The translations under genes were made by a program, and so were the position numbers. Below are positions 16,671 through 26,001 of a stretch of DNA of 61,303 nucleotides, in pieces. Positions within the stretch are counted from its first letter, which is position 1. The number at the start of each line of letters is the position of its first letter. The notes beneath the pieces are model-generated. The model made no database searches, was not told the origin of the DNA, and saw only the letters and a program-made list of their open reading frames with translations. The DNA comes from CAZFLY01 sp964519995 (GTDB taxonomy: Bacteria > Planctomycetota > Phycisphaerae > Sedimentisphaerales > Anaerobacaceae): the NCBI GenBank assembly GCA_964519995.1, contig CAZFLY010000008.1, positions 1 to 61,303 of the forward strand. Direction: 5' to 3'.

Positions 16671-17669
16671 TTAGGGGCAGGTGAAAATCTGTACCCGTTC
16701 TCGGAATTTATCAAGATCCAAATTACCCTTTGCAAAGCCGTCTATGTCGGACTTTTTCGAGCGAATAATAAGAACCGTGGGCGATGAGAAGCCGTAGCCC
16801 GTCGGCAAAGTTGGTGTAACAATGCTAATTGATTTTGCATTTTTTTCCTGAACAAGGACTTGCCCGGTTCCAGGAATTGTAACTCCTGTGATATTGGTGT
16901 TGGGAGAATCACCGCTTCCAGTGACCGTAATAACTACTGACTCATCCGGCTTCAGGCTTCGGATGTTTGTCGCGTGTTTTAGTGCTTTAATAAGATTTGT
17001 TTTGAGGTTTTCCACCTTCTCGGCGTCATATTTTTCTTCTTCGCGTTCCGGTCCGCGTCTTCGCTCCTCTTGCGGCTCATAAATTTCCTGTTTCATCTGG
17101 TCCCAAACAGGGTCAATATCTTCTTTTGTAGTTTCCTCTTCTTCTTCCTGCACCGTAGGCATAGGTGAGAGTGGAAAGTCCACTTTATTTAAAAACAGCG
17201 CACCATAGCTCTGTAGGTACATGGCTTGAGCCATTCTATTGTTATGCCCTAAGAAATCTCCATAGAACATCATTTGTCTGGTTTCTACCGTACCTAATTG
17301 TCTGTCGATAATGCGCGACATGATAGTCATATCTTCTACTATTGTAACAAGTTCTTCCGCGTTTACTTCTGAAGTTGGAATCACGAGGACTGTATATGTA
17401 CCGCTGTGTGGTAATGTCATTCCGAGATTAAGGTGAAGCTTAGAAAGATTTTTATTCAGTTTAGCCATCGCTTTTTCTTGTGCGCCCTTAGTGGCTTCCA
17501 GCTGCTCTCGTGCAACTTCAAATTGCACCTCCTTCTCCATGGTTTGAAATGCCTCAACGTGCGCTGGTTCTGGAAGTGTAGGTTCAGGAGCTGGCTGAGC
17601 TAATGCAAAACCTGCTGTTATCAGATTAACAATGACAAATACAGTAATTGTTCGGACTAAAGATTTCAT
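16671..17669 (-). CDS. Secreted protein of unknown function in an ECF sigma operon
   Basis: 332 aa. Start supported by AAAGGAGC about 6 nt upstream and a signal peptide ending FALAQP (residues about 1-25). A helical segment (about 42-80, EKEVQFEVAREQLEATKGAQ) precedes a middle part with an acidic run (EEEEE) and an Arg/Glu-rich stretch (about 197-220), which suggests a flexible linker. The final about 100 residues are strand-rich (ESVVITVTGSG, TVLIIRSKKSDID). No membrane anchor after the signal. It is the last gene of the minus-strand series sigma factor - anti-sigma-like protein - small protein - this protein, and could be the stress-sensing periplasmic partner or main target. Family not recognised. 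Confidence 0.75.
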   Translation of the reverse strand: MKSLVRTITVFVIVNLITAGFALAQPAPEPTLPEPAHVEAFQTMEKEVQFEVAREQLEATKGAQEKAMAKLNKNLSKLHLNLGMTLPHSGTYTVLVIPTSEVNAEELVTIVEDMTIMSRIIDRQLGTVETRQMMFYGDFLGHNNRMAQAMYLQSYGALFLNKVDFPLSPMPTVQEEEEETTKEDIDPVWDQMKQEIYEPQEERRRGPEREEEKYDAEKVENLKTNLIKALKHATNIRSLKPDESVVITVTGSGDSPNTNITGVTIPGTGQVLVQEKNAKSISIVTPTLPTGYGFSSPTVLIIRSKKSDIDGFAKGNLDLDKFRERVQIFTCP

Positions 17670-17706
17670 TTTTTGCTCCTTTCATTATGTTTTTTTATTT
17701 TTGGAA

Positions 17707-17892
17707 TTATTTTATTCGTATTAAACTAGCATGTGTTTTCAGGTATACCTTACCAACACAGAGAAGTTGACCTGGACTTATAGTTTCCATAAGTTTTTTC
17801 TTGCCTTCCTTTCCGGTCACTGTCAGGGGTAAATCAGTTCTTATGGAGCCGTTATGCGTCGAGGCTGGTTTAATATAGCAGTTCCTCTTCAT
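17707..17892 (-). CDS. Small protein of unknown function in an ECF sigma operon
   Basis: 61 aa, basic, starting MKRNCYIKPASTHNGSIRTD. GAGG lies 6-7 nt upstream of the ATG, it sits 38 bp after the anti-sigma-like gene and 37 bp before the secreted-protein gene on the same strand, with no room for another gene. 'ETISPGQLLCVGKVYLK' could be a short beta-strand module. No homologue recognised; reality rests on ribosome site and tight spacing. Confidence 0.45.
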   Translation of the reverse strand: MKRNCYIKPASTHNGSIRTDLPLTVTGKEGKKKLMETISPGQLLCVGKVYLKTHASLIRIK

Positions 17893-17930
17893 TTTTAGCC
17901 TCTTTCGATTACATGGTTCTATTTACTTCT

Positions 17931-18683
17931 TTAATTTAAGTTGTTTAGATTATCAGATTTATCCACGCCTTTGCCACCGGGTTGGGTATAAGACAGTAGG
18001 TGTGCAACATCCTGTTTGGTACGCAGTAGTTCGTCTTCGGTTTGGACGGCAAAGGTCACCAGGGCGTTGCTTAACTGAGCGTTGTCCCGAATTCGGTTCA
18101 ATTCTATCTGTTCGAGTGCCGCGGTGACCCATTTTCTATCATGAACTTGGGCTGTATTGATTGCGTCAATGAGTTCTTCAAGACGCTCGTTTGTAGCGGT
18201 GCTTGAAGTGGCCAGAATTTGAAGTGCGAGGTCTTCGAGTTCTTGCCTGTATTGGTTACTAAGGCCATCTTTTAATCGAGTATAGGTTCCAGCAAGGGTC
18301 AGCTGCCAGCGCCGATTCATATCCTCCAGCAGCCTTTGATGGATAGCGGGCTCGAGAGAGGTGGCAAGTGAAGCCTCGAGCGCATGATAAAGTCCATCTA
18401 CGTCTATTGCGCGAGGCCTTGTGAGCCTGCCTATGGTGTAACCGGCTGCGACAAGCAAGACCGCTGCTGCAGCCACTTTTATGGGGAGCTTTAAAGGTGC
18501 TTTAGTTGTTAACCAGTCGAGAATACTTATTTTACGGTAGGCCCGTTGTGTGGACTGCACGGCTACCTCATTCAGCTTTGCTGTAGTAGCTTGTAACAGT
18601 TCTTCCGATGGGCCGGTTGGAATCTGTTCTTTTTTCAGCTCTTCTATAGCCTTGGCCAGAATGTCCTTATCATTTTCTTTCAT
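17931..18683 (-). CDS. Membrane anti-sigma-like protein
   Basis: 250 aa with an N-terminal cytoplasmic region of about 65 residues (KDILAKAIEELKKEQIPTGP), a single membrane helix (about 71-87, KVAAAAVLLVAAGYTIG) and a long extracytoplasmic helical domain (coiled-coil-like, DDLAL/LEELIDAINTAQVHD repeats). It follows the ECF sigma gene by 20 bp. This topology and position are those of anti-sigma factors, but no zinc-binding HxxxCxxC motif is present, so it would belong to a non-ZAS class. Role inferred from context. Confidence 0.7.
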   Translation of the reverse strand: MKENDKDILAKAIEELKKEQIPTGPSEELLQATTAKLNEVAVQSTQRAYRKISILDWLTTKAPLKLPIKVAAAAVLLVAAGYTIGRLTRPRAIDVDGLYHALEASLATSLEPAIHQRLLEDMNRRWQLTLAGTYTRLKDGLSNQYRQELEDLALQILATSSTATNERLEELIDAINTAQVHDRKWVTAALEQIELNRIRDNAQLSNALVTFAVQTEDELLRTKQDVAHLLSYTQPGGKGVDKSDNLNNLN

Positions 18684-18703
18684 ATCACAACCCCATTTTT
18701 CTA

Positions 18704-19204
18704 TTATGTTACTCTGAGGAATTTACGCAGTTTTGTTTTAGCGCGGTGCAGCAATACGCCAGCCGCGCTTGTGCTAATGCAGAGTTCCTTTGCAATCTGG
18801 CGATAGCTCATGTCGCTTAAGTACCGCAGACAGAAGACCTTAGCCTCTTGCGGTGGCAGATAACCCAACGCATTTCGCAGTTGAACGACCAACTCTTTTG
18901 CCTGTGTTTGTTGAACTGGGCCTGGATTTGAGCATGGCACAGCGTCCAAGTCATCCAAATCGGCTCGGCGGTGAATCTGACGATTTCTCTGCCGCAGTCT
19001 GTCAATTGCTCGTGCGGTAGCCAGGCGAATCAATAATGCCGTTATGTTCCGCACATGTTGACGTCTTGCCACTTCCAGAGCGCTAATAAAAGTTTCCTGG
19101 AAGCAGTCGGCGGAATCTGTGTTGTTACCAAGCAGCCTGTACGCAGTTTGCCATACGGCAGAGCCGTTTTCTTTGATAATTAACTGCCAATCCAGTACTT
19201 GCAA
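18704..19204 (-). CDS. ECF-type RNA polymerase sigma factor
   Basis: About 166 aa. No ATG is available at the 5' end; I choose TTG 19204 because GGGAG lies 6 nt upstream, while TTG 19219 (five codons more) is the alternative. Sigma-2: VWQTAYRLLGNNTDSADCFQ then ETFISALEVARR and LLIRLATARAIDRLRQRNRQ. Sigma-4: LGYLPPQEAKVFCLRYLSDM, SYRQIAKELCISTSAAGVLL then HRAKTKLRKFL, the helix-turn-helix for -35 recognition. It heads an operon with an anti-sigma-like membrane protein and a secreted protein. Target promoters are not identifiable here. Confidence 0.9.
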   Translation of the reverse strand: MQVLDWQLIIKENGSAVWQTAYRLLGNNTDSADCFQETFISALEVARRQHVRNITALLIRLATARAIDRLRQRNRQIHRRADLDDLDAVPCSNPGPVQQTQAKELVVQLRNALGYLPPQEAKVFCLRYLSDMSYRQIAKELCISTSAAGVLLHRAKTKLRKFLRVT

Positions 19205-19586
19205 ATAAGACTCCCGCAAAGGCGCTTCGCAGTAATCTAAGCCAGAATCTGAAATTCACAAATTCTTGGGTGCACTTGGCTTTTCTTCCAACGTATCAAA
19301 ATTTTTTTAACGTGTCCTTCAATAAGTTAAGTCGCCTTATAGCTATGGTTTATTACAAAAAAATGATCATCAATTATCAACCATTATATAGAACAACTCG
19401 GCAATCGCAGAAATTTTTGGGGATGGGGACAAATAGTGTAACTCGTAAAAAATTTACAATTTATTTGCTTGATTGATAGTTTTTACTTGAAATATATTTT
19501 CGAGGTTGGCAGAATGCCTACTTAAGGATGTCACTTCGATGTTGACCGTGGCACGTGGGACTCATCAATGATGGAGGCGCAAAACG
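19205..19586. other. Divergent intergenic region between sigma operon and TPR lipoprotein
   Basis: About 380 bp, AT-rich in the middle. Apart from the candidate promoter at 19469-19498 I see no gene, repeat or RNA fold. Confidence 0.45.
19469..19498 (+). promoter_or_regulatory. Candidate sigma-70-type promoter for the TPR lipoprotein gene
   Basis: TTGATT (19469-19474) and TATATT (19493-19498) are separated by 18 bp, 4/6 and 5/6 matches to consensus, about 90 bp upstream of the start at 19587. AT-rich surroundings raise the chance of a random match. Confidence 0.35.
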
Positions 19587-20273
19587 ATGGGCGGACACGA
19601 TAGCACAAAGATGAAAGTTATTCTTATTTTTTTTGCTATTGTGCTTTTGGGTTTTGCTCTGTTATTCCTTGGGGGATGTAGAGAGGCGGAGAATCGTGGG
19701 CTAAACACGGGCGGAGCAACAATTAAGGCGGCGGAGGGGCCGGAAGCGCAGTTGCTCACAGAGCTCAATAGAAAATTTGGGAACCCCGACACGCATTGCA
19801 AGCTGGGCCGGCTCTATCACACTCAGGAGAATTGGGACAAGGCGGAGTATCATTACAATGTTGCTTTGGGCTTTGATCCGGCACACAGGCCTACTCAGGC
19901 TGCGCAGGTGAGAATGTTCGTTGACAAAGGCGACATGGCCAAGGCCGAGCAGTTTGCAAGCAATTATAAGAACCAGGTTTCAGCCTCCCCCAGGGAGTCA
20001 ATTAGTCTTGGGCAGGAGTTTGAAAAGGAGCAACTGGATGAATACGCTTTGGCCTGCTATCAGCAGGCGATTCGCGTAGGCTCGCATTTGGCGGAAGTAA
20101 ACAGGCAGGTTGGTTATTACTATCTGCGCTGCGGTGACAAAACCAAAGCGAAGGAATATCTTCAAAGAAGTTTTGAGCTTAACCCGAACCAGTCGGATGT
20201 GGCCGGGCAGTTGGGTCGGCTCGGCGTTGCTGTTCAGGTGCCCCGTAAAACTGAGCAGAATTTGAGCAGATGA
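19587..20273 (+). CDS. TPR-repeat lipoprotein
   Basis: 228 aa. A short charged N-terminus, hydrophobic helix (KVILIFFAIVLLGFALLF) and lipobox LGGC (Cys about residue 31) mark it as a lipoprotein. Three to four tetratricopeptide-type units follow: CKLGRLYHTQENWDKAEYHY, then 'NVALGFDPAHRPTQ', 'ALACYQQAIRVGSHLAEV', and YLRCGDKTKAKEYLQRSFEL with the NPNQ turn. GGAGG precedes the ATG by 9 nt; a start at the internal ATG 19611 would also give a good signal. TPR lipoproteins scaffold envelope complexes; the partner is unknown. Confidence 0.8.
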   Translation: MGGHDSTKMKVILIFFAIVLLGFALLFLGGCREAENRGLNTGGATIKAAEGPEAQLLTELNRKFGNPDTHCKLGRLYHTQENWDKAEYHYNVALGFDPAHRPTQAAQVRMFVDKGDMAKAEQFASNYKNQVSASPRESISLGQEFEKEQLDEYALACYQQAIRVGSHLAEVNRQVGYYYLRCGDKTKAKEYLQRSFELNPNQSDVAGQLGRLGVAVQVPRKTEQNLSR

Positions 20274-20394
20274 TGACGTCTGCCCAACTCTTTTTGTGAG
20301 GTTTGGGTGTGGAAAAATAGAAAGTGTGAGAGGCGAAAAACTGAGGAATCTTAAGGTTCGAGGGATTACCAGTTTTGTTTTTTCGCTTTTTCAT

Positions 20395-20433
20395 TGCCCC
20401 GTGGCGAAAGGATGCGCTGCGGGGTATTTTCTT
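20395..20433 (+). terminator. Probable intrinsic terminator after the TPR lipoprotein gene
   Basis: TGCCCCG (20395-20401) pairs with CGGGGTA (20420-20426) including one G-T pair, followed by TTTTCTT. The loop is 18 nt and can form further pairs. It is about 120 bp beyond the stop at 20273. Confidence 0.45.
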
Positions 20434-20434
20434 G

Positions 20435-20650
20435 CTAACTTCTATGTTTCCTCATGAGGTCTGCTACAGACGCGATAGTTAATCTGGTTGCCGCCTGAGC
20501 AATTTTACATGCCTTCCATAGTTTTTTATTCAATACAGGCTTGACCTTTTTTGGTTTGTCGGTACGTTTATAGATATGGCACCGGCGGATATGATTTTCA
20601 CGCCGATTTTCCTGCCCATAGCGGTAGAGCTTGGGCTTCACGCCGTTCAT
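20435..20650 (-). CDS. Doubtful small basic ORF
   Basis: 71 codons, Lys/Arg-rich (for example NKKLWKACKIAQAATRLTIA). It lies alone in the 450-bp gap between the lipoprotein and uxaE genes, on the opposite strand to both, and has no ribosome site. It could be a small basic nucleic-acid-binding protein, but chance is at least as likely. The rest of the gap holds only the terminator and the ribosome site of the next gene. Confidence 0.22.
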   Translation of the reverse strand: MNGVKPKLYRYGQENRRENHIRRCHIYKRTDKPKKVKPVLNKKLWKACKIAQAATRLTIASVADLMRKHRS

Positions 20651-20725
20651 TTCGGCATCTTTAATGATTGCGAATTTGTGTATTGGCCTTTACACGCCGC
20701 CAACGAGTTATCGCGAGGTTGATTT

Positions 20726-21988
20726 ATGATTCTTGGAAAGTACTCATTTGGTATTGGTGACAGGTTTGCAAAGCAAGGAAAGGCTCAGCTTTCTGCGATT
20801 ATTAAGGCCAAGCAACAGGGAATCGACGTCACGCCTGTCTGGAACAAGTCCCATAGAGAGCACTCGATTGTGGGAACAATCCCCGCGGATGTGCGCAGGG
20901 AGGCCGACGAAGCGGTTGCCGCCTGCGGTTACGATGGCCATTATTTTGTCGACGCCGACCACATCAGTTTGGCTAACGTTAATGATTTTATTGAATCGAG
21001 CGATTTCTTCACGCTCGACGTTGCGGAGCTCATCGGAAAAAGAGCTGACAAAGCTGACATAAACGCCTTTCTCCAGAAGCACGACAGATTTATCGGCTCA
21101 CTAAAGGTCCCGGGCATAGACACAACCTTTGAAATCACTGAAGATAGCGTTCTCACTGCAGCGAGCAAATTTCTAATGGCGATAAGACAGGCAGGCAAGA
21201 TTTATCGTCACATTGCCTCGGCCAAAGGCGAAGGTAATTTCATAACCGAGGTTTCAATGGATGAGACTGACAAATCTCAAAGCCCTGTCGAAATGCTTTT
21301 TATCCTCGTGGCTATCGCTGATGAGGGCATACCTGCTGCGACAATTGCGCCGAAGTTCACCGGCCGATTCAATAAAGGTGTTGATTACGTTGGTGATATA
21401 GCAGAGTTCGCGAAAGAGTTTGAAGAGGATATAGCGGTCGTTGCTTTTGCGATGAAGGAGTTCGGCTTGCCTGATAACTTAAAGCTGAGTGTGCACTCCG
21501 GCAGCGACAAATTTTCTATTTATGAGCCGATCAATAAGGCACTGAAGAGATTCGATGCGGGGCTGCATGTCAAGACTGCCGGCACAACCTGGCTTGAGGA
21601 ACTCATCGGCTTGGCTTCTGCAGGCGGTGACGGATTTGTAATAGCGAAAGAGATTTATGCAAAGTCTCTGTCGAGAATAGATGAACTCTGTCAGCCTTAT
21701 GCGACTGTCATCGATATTGACAGGACAAAGCTGCCTACGTTTGATGATGTTAACAAATGGGATGGTCAAAAATTTGCATCAGTCTTACAGCACGACCAGT
21801 CGTGTCAGGATTACAATCCACACTTTCGTCAGTTACTTCATGTCTCATACAAAATCGCCGCTGAAATGGGCGACCGTTTCTTAAATGCGCTGGATAAATA
21901 CGAAGATACAATCGCACAGAATGTAACAGAGAACATTTACGAAAGGCACATCGAACCGATCTTTAATACAGCCAATGGGAGGCCATAA
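20726..21988 (+). CDS. uxaE: UxaE-type tagaturonate epimerase family protein
   Basis: 420 aa with GAGG 7 nt upstream. The opening YSFGIGDRFAKQGKAQLSAI, the early PVWNKSHREHSIVGT, the VDADHISLANVNDFI segment and LKLSVHSGSDKFSIYEPINK match my recollection of the UxaE family, which in Thermotoga interconverts D-tagaturonate and D-fructuronate in pectin (galacturonate) breakdown. His/Asp/Glu residues in these segments likely bind the catalytic metal. No other uronate gene is beside it. The 3' end overlaps the convergent GLUG-protein gene by 26 bp. Family call is fairly sure; the exact substrate is not. Confidence 0.75.
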   Translation: MILGKYSFGIGDRFAKQGKAQLSAIIKAKQQGIDVTPVWNKSHREHSIVGTIPADVRREADEAVAACGYDGHYFVDADHISLANVNDFIESSDFFTLDVAELIGKRADKADINAFLQKHDRFIGSLKVPGIDTTFEITEDSVLTAASKFLMAIRQAGKIYRHIASAKGEGNFITEVSMDETDKSQSPVEMLFILVAIADEGIPAATIAPKFTGRFNKGVDYVGDIAEFAKEFEEDIAVVAFAMKEFGLPDNLKLSVHSGSDKFSIYEPINKALKRFDAGLHVKTAGTTWLEELIGLASAGGDGFVIAKEIYAKSLSRIDELCQPYATVIDIDRTKLPTFDDVNKWDGQKFASVLQHDQSCQDYNPHFRQLLHVSYKIAAEMGDRFLNALDKYEDTIAQNVTENIYERHIEPIFNTANGRP

Positions 21989-23288
21989 TAACAAGATCCG
22001 TGAAATCCACCTTGCAGTCACCGTTTATGTCGCTAGCTGGACATCGAAGCAAGAACGGATATGTTTGATTTTCTGCTATACCCCAGACTTCGGTGAAATC
22101 CCAATTGGTAAAAGTGGCTTTTTGTTTCATCTCGGCCGTCGTCTTACCGATACCTGCGGCACTGCTTGCTTGGCCGCTGGCTTCAGCATCCCAGAAAGAA
22201 TCAGAAACGTTTCCATGGGGGTAAAAAGAATCGGCGTTAAGGGAGCCTATAAGTCCACCGACATCAGTTATCCCCTCAACGCCGCTCGCTGAATAGCAGT
22301 TGCTAACCGTTCCTTGATTCACTCCAGCAAGCCCACCGATCTTACTTTTTCCAAAAACACAGCTGGTAGAATAGCAGTCAGAGACCTTGCTATTGTTCTT
22401 GTTACCTCCTACCAGTCCGCCGACCCAATGATCTGCCGAAACACTGCCTGCAGAATAACAATTGGTAACTCTGGCGCGGTCGACACTAAGTCCGATTAGC
22501 CCACCGACCGCTGTGGTTCCCTTAACATTGCTGGCTGAATAGCAGTTAAATACCTCACCACTACTAAGCCCCACTAGCCCACCTACCCATCTATCTCCTA
22601 AAACGCCGCCCGTTGCATAGTTGTCGGAAAGCGTTCCCCAATTGTCTCCAACTAATCCGCCGGTACCAAGTCCACTGCCAAAAACTCTGCACGTAGCATG
22701 ACAGTTAGTTATACTTCCATGGAGTACAGTACCACTACTAGTTGTTTCAGCGGCATAATTCCATCCCACTAGGCCACCAACAGATTGATCCCCTGAAACG
22801 CTGCCCCCATGGACATAGCAGCCCGTGACAGTTCCATCAAAAAGCTTGCCGACCAGCGAGCCAACGCAATGCCCCGTTCCTGCATTAATATTGGGATCGA
22901 TCAAACCCAAGTTTCTGATCTTTGCATCATAACCAATACCTCCGAAAAGTCCTATATAACCTTTCCCTGTGGAGCTGTAGGTGAAGTTGGAAACCGTATG
23001 GCTGTTGCCGTCAAAAACGCCTCTAAAACGATTGAAATGATCAGTCCCAATAATGTTGAACCCTGTCCCGGCATAGTCTCCCAAGTCAATGTCTACCATC
23101 AGCTTGAAGTGCTTGTCCCAGTCGTTTGGCTCTGCGCCGATTGCGTTCATTTGCTCGGCTGTATAAATTAGATAGGGTTCTTCTGCTGTACCGCTGCCTC
23201 CACCATACTTTGCTTCAGCTGATAGGCCGAACAAGCAAATGGCAAACAATATAAATAACAGACCCGAACTCTTACCTAAGTTAAGCAT
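21963..23288 (-). CDS. GLUG-repeat surface protein with C-terminal dockerin-like tag
   Basis: The start at 23288 follows AAGGAC and gives a signal peptide (LLFILFAICLFGLSAEA); product 441 aa. It opens with GGGSGTAEEPYLIYTAEQMN, typical of GLUG-motif adhesin-like proteins, and carries about ten repeats of the type 'VGGLVG...GxVxNCYxxxxV' (for example VGGLVGLSSGEVFNCYSASN, VGGLIGLSVDRARVTNCYSA) predicted to form a beta-helix. It ends with one EF-hand-like element (DINGDCKVDFTDLVIMASHW), the same type of tag as the GH16-like protein at 30312. Likely exported and displayed on or released from the cell; ligand unknown. Confidence 0.85.
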   Translation of the reverse strand: MLNLGKSSGLLFILFAICLFGLSAEAKYGGGSGTAEEPYLIYTAEQMNAIGAEPNDWDKHFKLMVDIDLGDYAGTGFNIIGTDHFNRFRGVFDGNSHTVSNFTYSSTGKGYIGLFGGIGYDAKIRNLGLIDPNINAGTGHCVGSLVGKLFDGTVTGCYVHGGSVSGDQSVGGLVGWNYAAETTSSGTVLHGSITNCHATCRVFGSGLGTGGLVGDNWGTLSDNYATGGVLGDRWVGGLVGLSSGEVFNCYSASNVKGTTAVGGLIGLSVDRARVTNCYSAGSVSADHWVGGLVGGNKNNSKVSDCYSTSCVFGKSKIGGLAGVNQGTVSNCYSASGVEGITDVGGLIGSLNADSFYPHGNVSDSFWDAEASGQASSAAGIGKTTAEMKQKATFTNWDFTEVWGIAENQTYPFLLRCPASDINGDCKVDFTDLVIMASHWLY

Positions 23289-23549
23289 TTGTTGTCCTTC
23301 TTCAGAATAATGAAGGGAATGGCCTCTGCGTTGGAACAATCCAAGAATACCTTTTATCGGAACTAAAATCAAGTTTTTTTCCTTAGAGATCAGATTGCTA
23401 ATCAACACTCACTTTGAGCGAGGGAACTGGGACAGGCAATTGTGAAGAAAGCGGGTATCTGATGCCGATATTAGGATAAGTCTCTCCACGGACATAGCTA
23501 TAACTGTTTTATTACTATACTATTTATAGGACTTATTGGTGGTTGATAC

Positions 23550-25967
23550 GTGAAAAAGAAGAAAAACAGATACGGCAAGAGCAGCAGGCGAGCCACTCTG
23601 TCTTTGTCCGGCGGTGGGTCGGGGGTACGCCTGGCGGCTCTTTGTCTTGGCATAGGCTTTTGTGTTGTACTGCTGTGTAGTTGTCTGAGCTTTGACATCG
23701 CCGACTGGCCGAGTAAGTTTGCCTATCCGCACAATAAGCCCACCGCCAATTGGTGTGGCTCCATTGGGGCGTTTTGCGCGTATTACTTGATGTACTATAT
23801 CGGGCCGGGTGCATTTGTCATATTAGTATCGGCGACTTGTTTTTTCATTGCCAAGCTGGTCAATAGAGAAGTGACTCAGCCGGCTTTCCGGGCGGGAGGT
23901 CTTGCACTTGTCACCGTTGCGGCATCGGTCAGTTTCTATTGCCTTTGGCCTCACAGTATCTACGTTTTCCCGATGGGTTCGGGCGGCGTGCTCGGCGTCA
24001 CTATGGCTGATTTGTTGCTTAGCAGTTTTGCTTCGTTGGGTACGTTCATATTGCTGGTAGCAACATGGAGTGTGGGTCTTATATTGTTGGCGGATAGCGC
24101 AGTTTTGGCAGCACTACGCGGATTTGGTATTGCAATAAGAAAGCTGACCGGCTTTTTTGCCCCGGCATATTCTGCAGCAAAGCAACACTCCGAGGCTCTA
24201 ACGGCGATCTGGCAGAAGCTCAATACCAAGCAGAAGTCAATGGCAATTGCTATTGATAAACTGCGACCAGGGCCTGTTGTTGCCGTGCCCGCCAAGCAGC
24301 TAAAATTTGCCGCGGTCAAATCGGAGTTAAAGCCGCTCAGGCCTCCGCCACCAAAGCCTGTCTCTGAAGCATTTGTTCAGCCTTCTTATGATGACTATAC
24401 CCTGCCTCCGCTGGATTTGTTGGCTGAGCCGGAGTACACGTTCGCGTCTGTGCAGGAAAAGGTCGTAAAGGCAAAGGCCGGAGCTTTGGAAAAACTGCTG
24501 AGTGAGTTCCATATCAATGCGACGGTCGTTGCTGCTGAGACAGGTCCTGTTGTGACAATGTTTGAGCTTGAGCTTGCGGCGGGTGTCAAAGTGAGCCAGA
24601 TTGCCACGCTGGCAAACGATATGGCTCGAGCGCTCGGTGCAGGTGCAGTTCGTGTTGTTGCTCCTTTGCCGGGCAAGCACACAATCGGTATTGAGGTGCC
24701 AAATAGTGAGAAGGAAAAGGTTCGCATTAAAAGTATGATGGAGTTGGCCGGCAGCAAGCCGCAGCGTATGCAACTGCCGCTGTTTTTGGGCAAAGATTCT
24801 GCCGGCGAAGCACTGGTGTCGGATCTAACAGGGATGCCGCACTTACTTATAGCCGGCACAACAGGCTCGGGAAAGAGCATCTGTATCAACAGCATCATCA
24901 CGGGTATCTTGCTTACAAAAAGACCCGATGAGGTAAAGCTTATCCTGATTGACCCCAAGATGGTTGAGATGACCGCATTTAACACGGTTCCGCATTTGAT
25001 GTGCCCGATAGTCACCGAGACGCAGATGGCGGTTCAGATTCTTGAGTGGGCCACGGTGAAAATGGATGAGCGCTATGCGCTGTTGGCCGAGGCAAGGGTG
25101 AAAAATGTAGCTGAATACAACAGGCTTGGTGCCGAAGAAATTATCGCTCGCTTCAATCCGAGCAGTCCCGAGGAAGAGGCCAAAGTCCCCAAGAGACTGC
25201 CGTATATTGTGATTGTTATCGATGAGCTGGCTGACTTGATGATGACGGCACCGAAAGAAATAGAGGCTTTCATCGTTCGACTTGCCCAGAAAAGCAGGGC
25301 AATCGGCATCCATATAGTCCTGGCGACGCAACGGCCACAGGCGACAGTTGTCACGGGCCTTATAAAATCCAATATGCCCTGCAGGATTGGCTTCCGTGTT
25401 GCAGCAAAAATGGACAGCAGAATAATCCTGGATCAGAATGGTGCAGAAACATTACTTGGTGAAGGTGACATGTTGTTCCTAAAGCCCGGCACAAGCGACT
25501 TGATACGGGCCCAGGGTACTTTTGTTGATGAGGCTGAGATAAAGAGAATTGTCAAGCACCTAAAGGATATAGCCCAACCGCAGTTCCATCCTGAGCTGAC
25601 GCAGTTGCATAAGGTTGATGCATCTGATATGACCAGAGATGAGCTGTTTGATGATGCCGTCCGGATTGTTTTGGAGACTCACCGCGGCAGCGTCTCATTG
25701 CTTCAGAGAAGGCTCAATATCGGCTATGCGCGTGCCTCACGGATAATAGAAATGATGGCATCGGCTGGAATACTTGGTGAGTACAAAGGCAGTCAGGCCC
25801 GAGAAGTGTTGATGACACTTGAGCAGTACGAGCGAATCCGCGAGCAGATGGAAGCTGACGCCGAAGCAGGTTATGAGGATATGGCTGAGCAGGGAGATTC
25901 ATCCAAATCATCTTACATCAGTGAGGGCCAACGCGGCTACGTCGCTGTGGACAACGAAGGTAATTAA
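23550..25967 (+). CDS. ftsK: FtsK/SpoIIIE DNA translocase
   Basis: 805 aa from a GTG start. The N-terminal about 200 residues contain four to five hydrophobic segments (LCLGIGFCVVLLCSCL, FVILVSATCFFIAKLV, ADLLLSSFASLGTFILLVAT) anchoring it at the septum. After a Pro-rich linker comes the motor: alpha domain (FHINATVVAAETGPVVTMFE), Walker A GTTGSGKS (about 436-443), Walker B VIVIDELADLMM, and the 'LATQRP' motif. The C-terminal gamma winged helix (RGSVSLLQRRLNIGYARASR) reads KOPS-like polarity sites. It pumps chromosome ends across the closing septum and activates XerCD. The N-terminal part is short, as in other minimal FtsK proteins. Confidence 0.95.
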   Translation: MKKKKNRYGKSSRRATLSLSGGGSGVRLAALCLGIGFCVVLLCSCLSFDIADWPSKFAYPHNKPTANWCGSIGAFCAYYLMYYIGPGAFVILVSATCFFIAKLVNREVTQPAFRAGGLALVTVAASVSFYCLWPHSIYVFPMGSGGVLGVTMADLLLSSFASLGTFILLVATWSVGLILLADSAVLAALRGFGIAIRKLTGFFAPAYSAAKQHSEALTAIWQKLNTKQKSMAIAIDKLRPGPVVAVPAKQLKFAAVKSELKPLRPPPPKPVSEAFVQPSYDDYTLPPLDLLAEPEYTFASVQEKVVKAKAGALEKLLSEFHINATVVAAETGPVVTMFELELAAGVKVSQIATLANDMARALGAGAVRVVAPLPGKHTIGIEVPNSEKEKVRIKSMMELAGSKPQRMQLPLFLGKDSAGEALVSDLTGMPHLLIAGTTGSGKSICINSIITGILLTKRPDEVKLILIDPKMVEMTAFNTVPHLMCPIVTETQMAVQILEWATVKMDERYALLAEARVKNVAEYNRLGAEEIIARFNPSSPEEEAKVPKRLPYIVIVIDELADLMMTAPKEIEAFIVRLAQKSRAIGIHIVLATQRPQATVVTGLIKSNMPCRIGFRVAAKMDSRIILDQNGAETLLGEGDMLFLKPGTSDLIRAQGTFVDEAEIKRIVKHLKDIAQPQFHPELTQLHKVDASDMTRDELFDDAVRIVLETHRGSVSLLQRRLNIGYARASRIIEMMASAGILGEYKGSQAREVLMTLEQYERIREQMEADAEAGYEDMAEQGDSSKSSYISEGQRGYVAVDNEGN

Positions 25968-26001
25968 TCCACCGATATCCTTGTTATTTAGAGCATTACA
26001 G

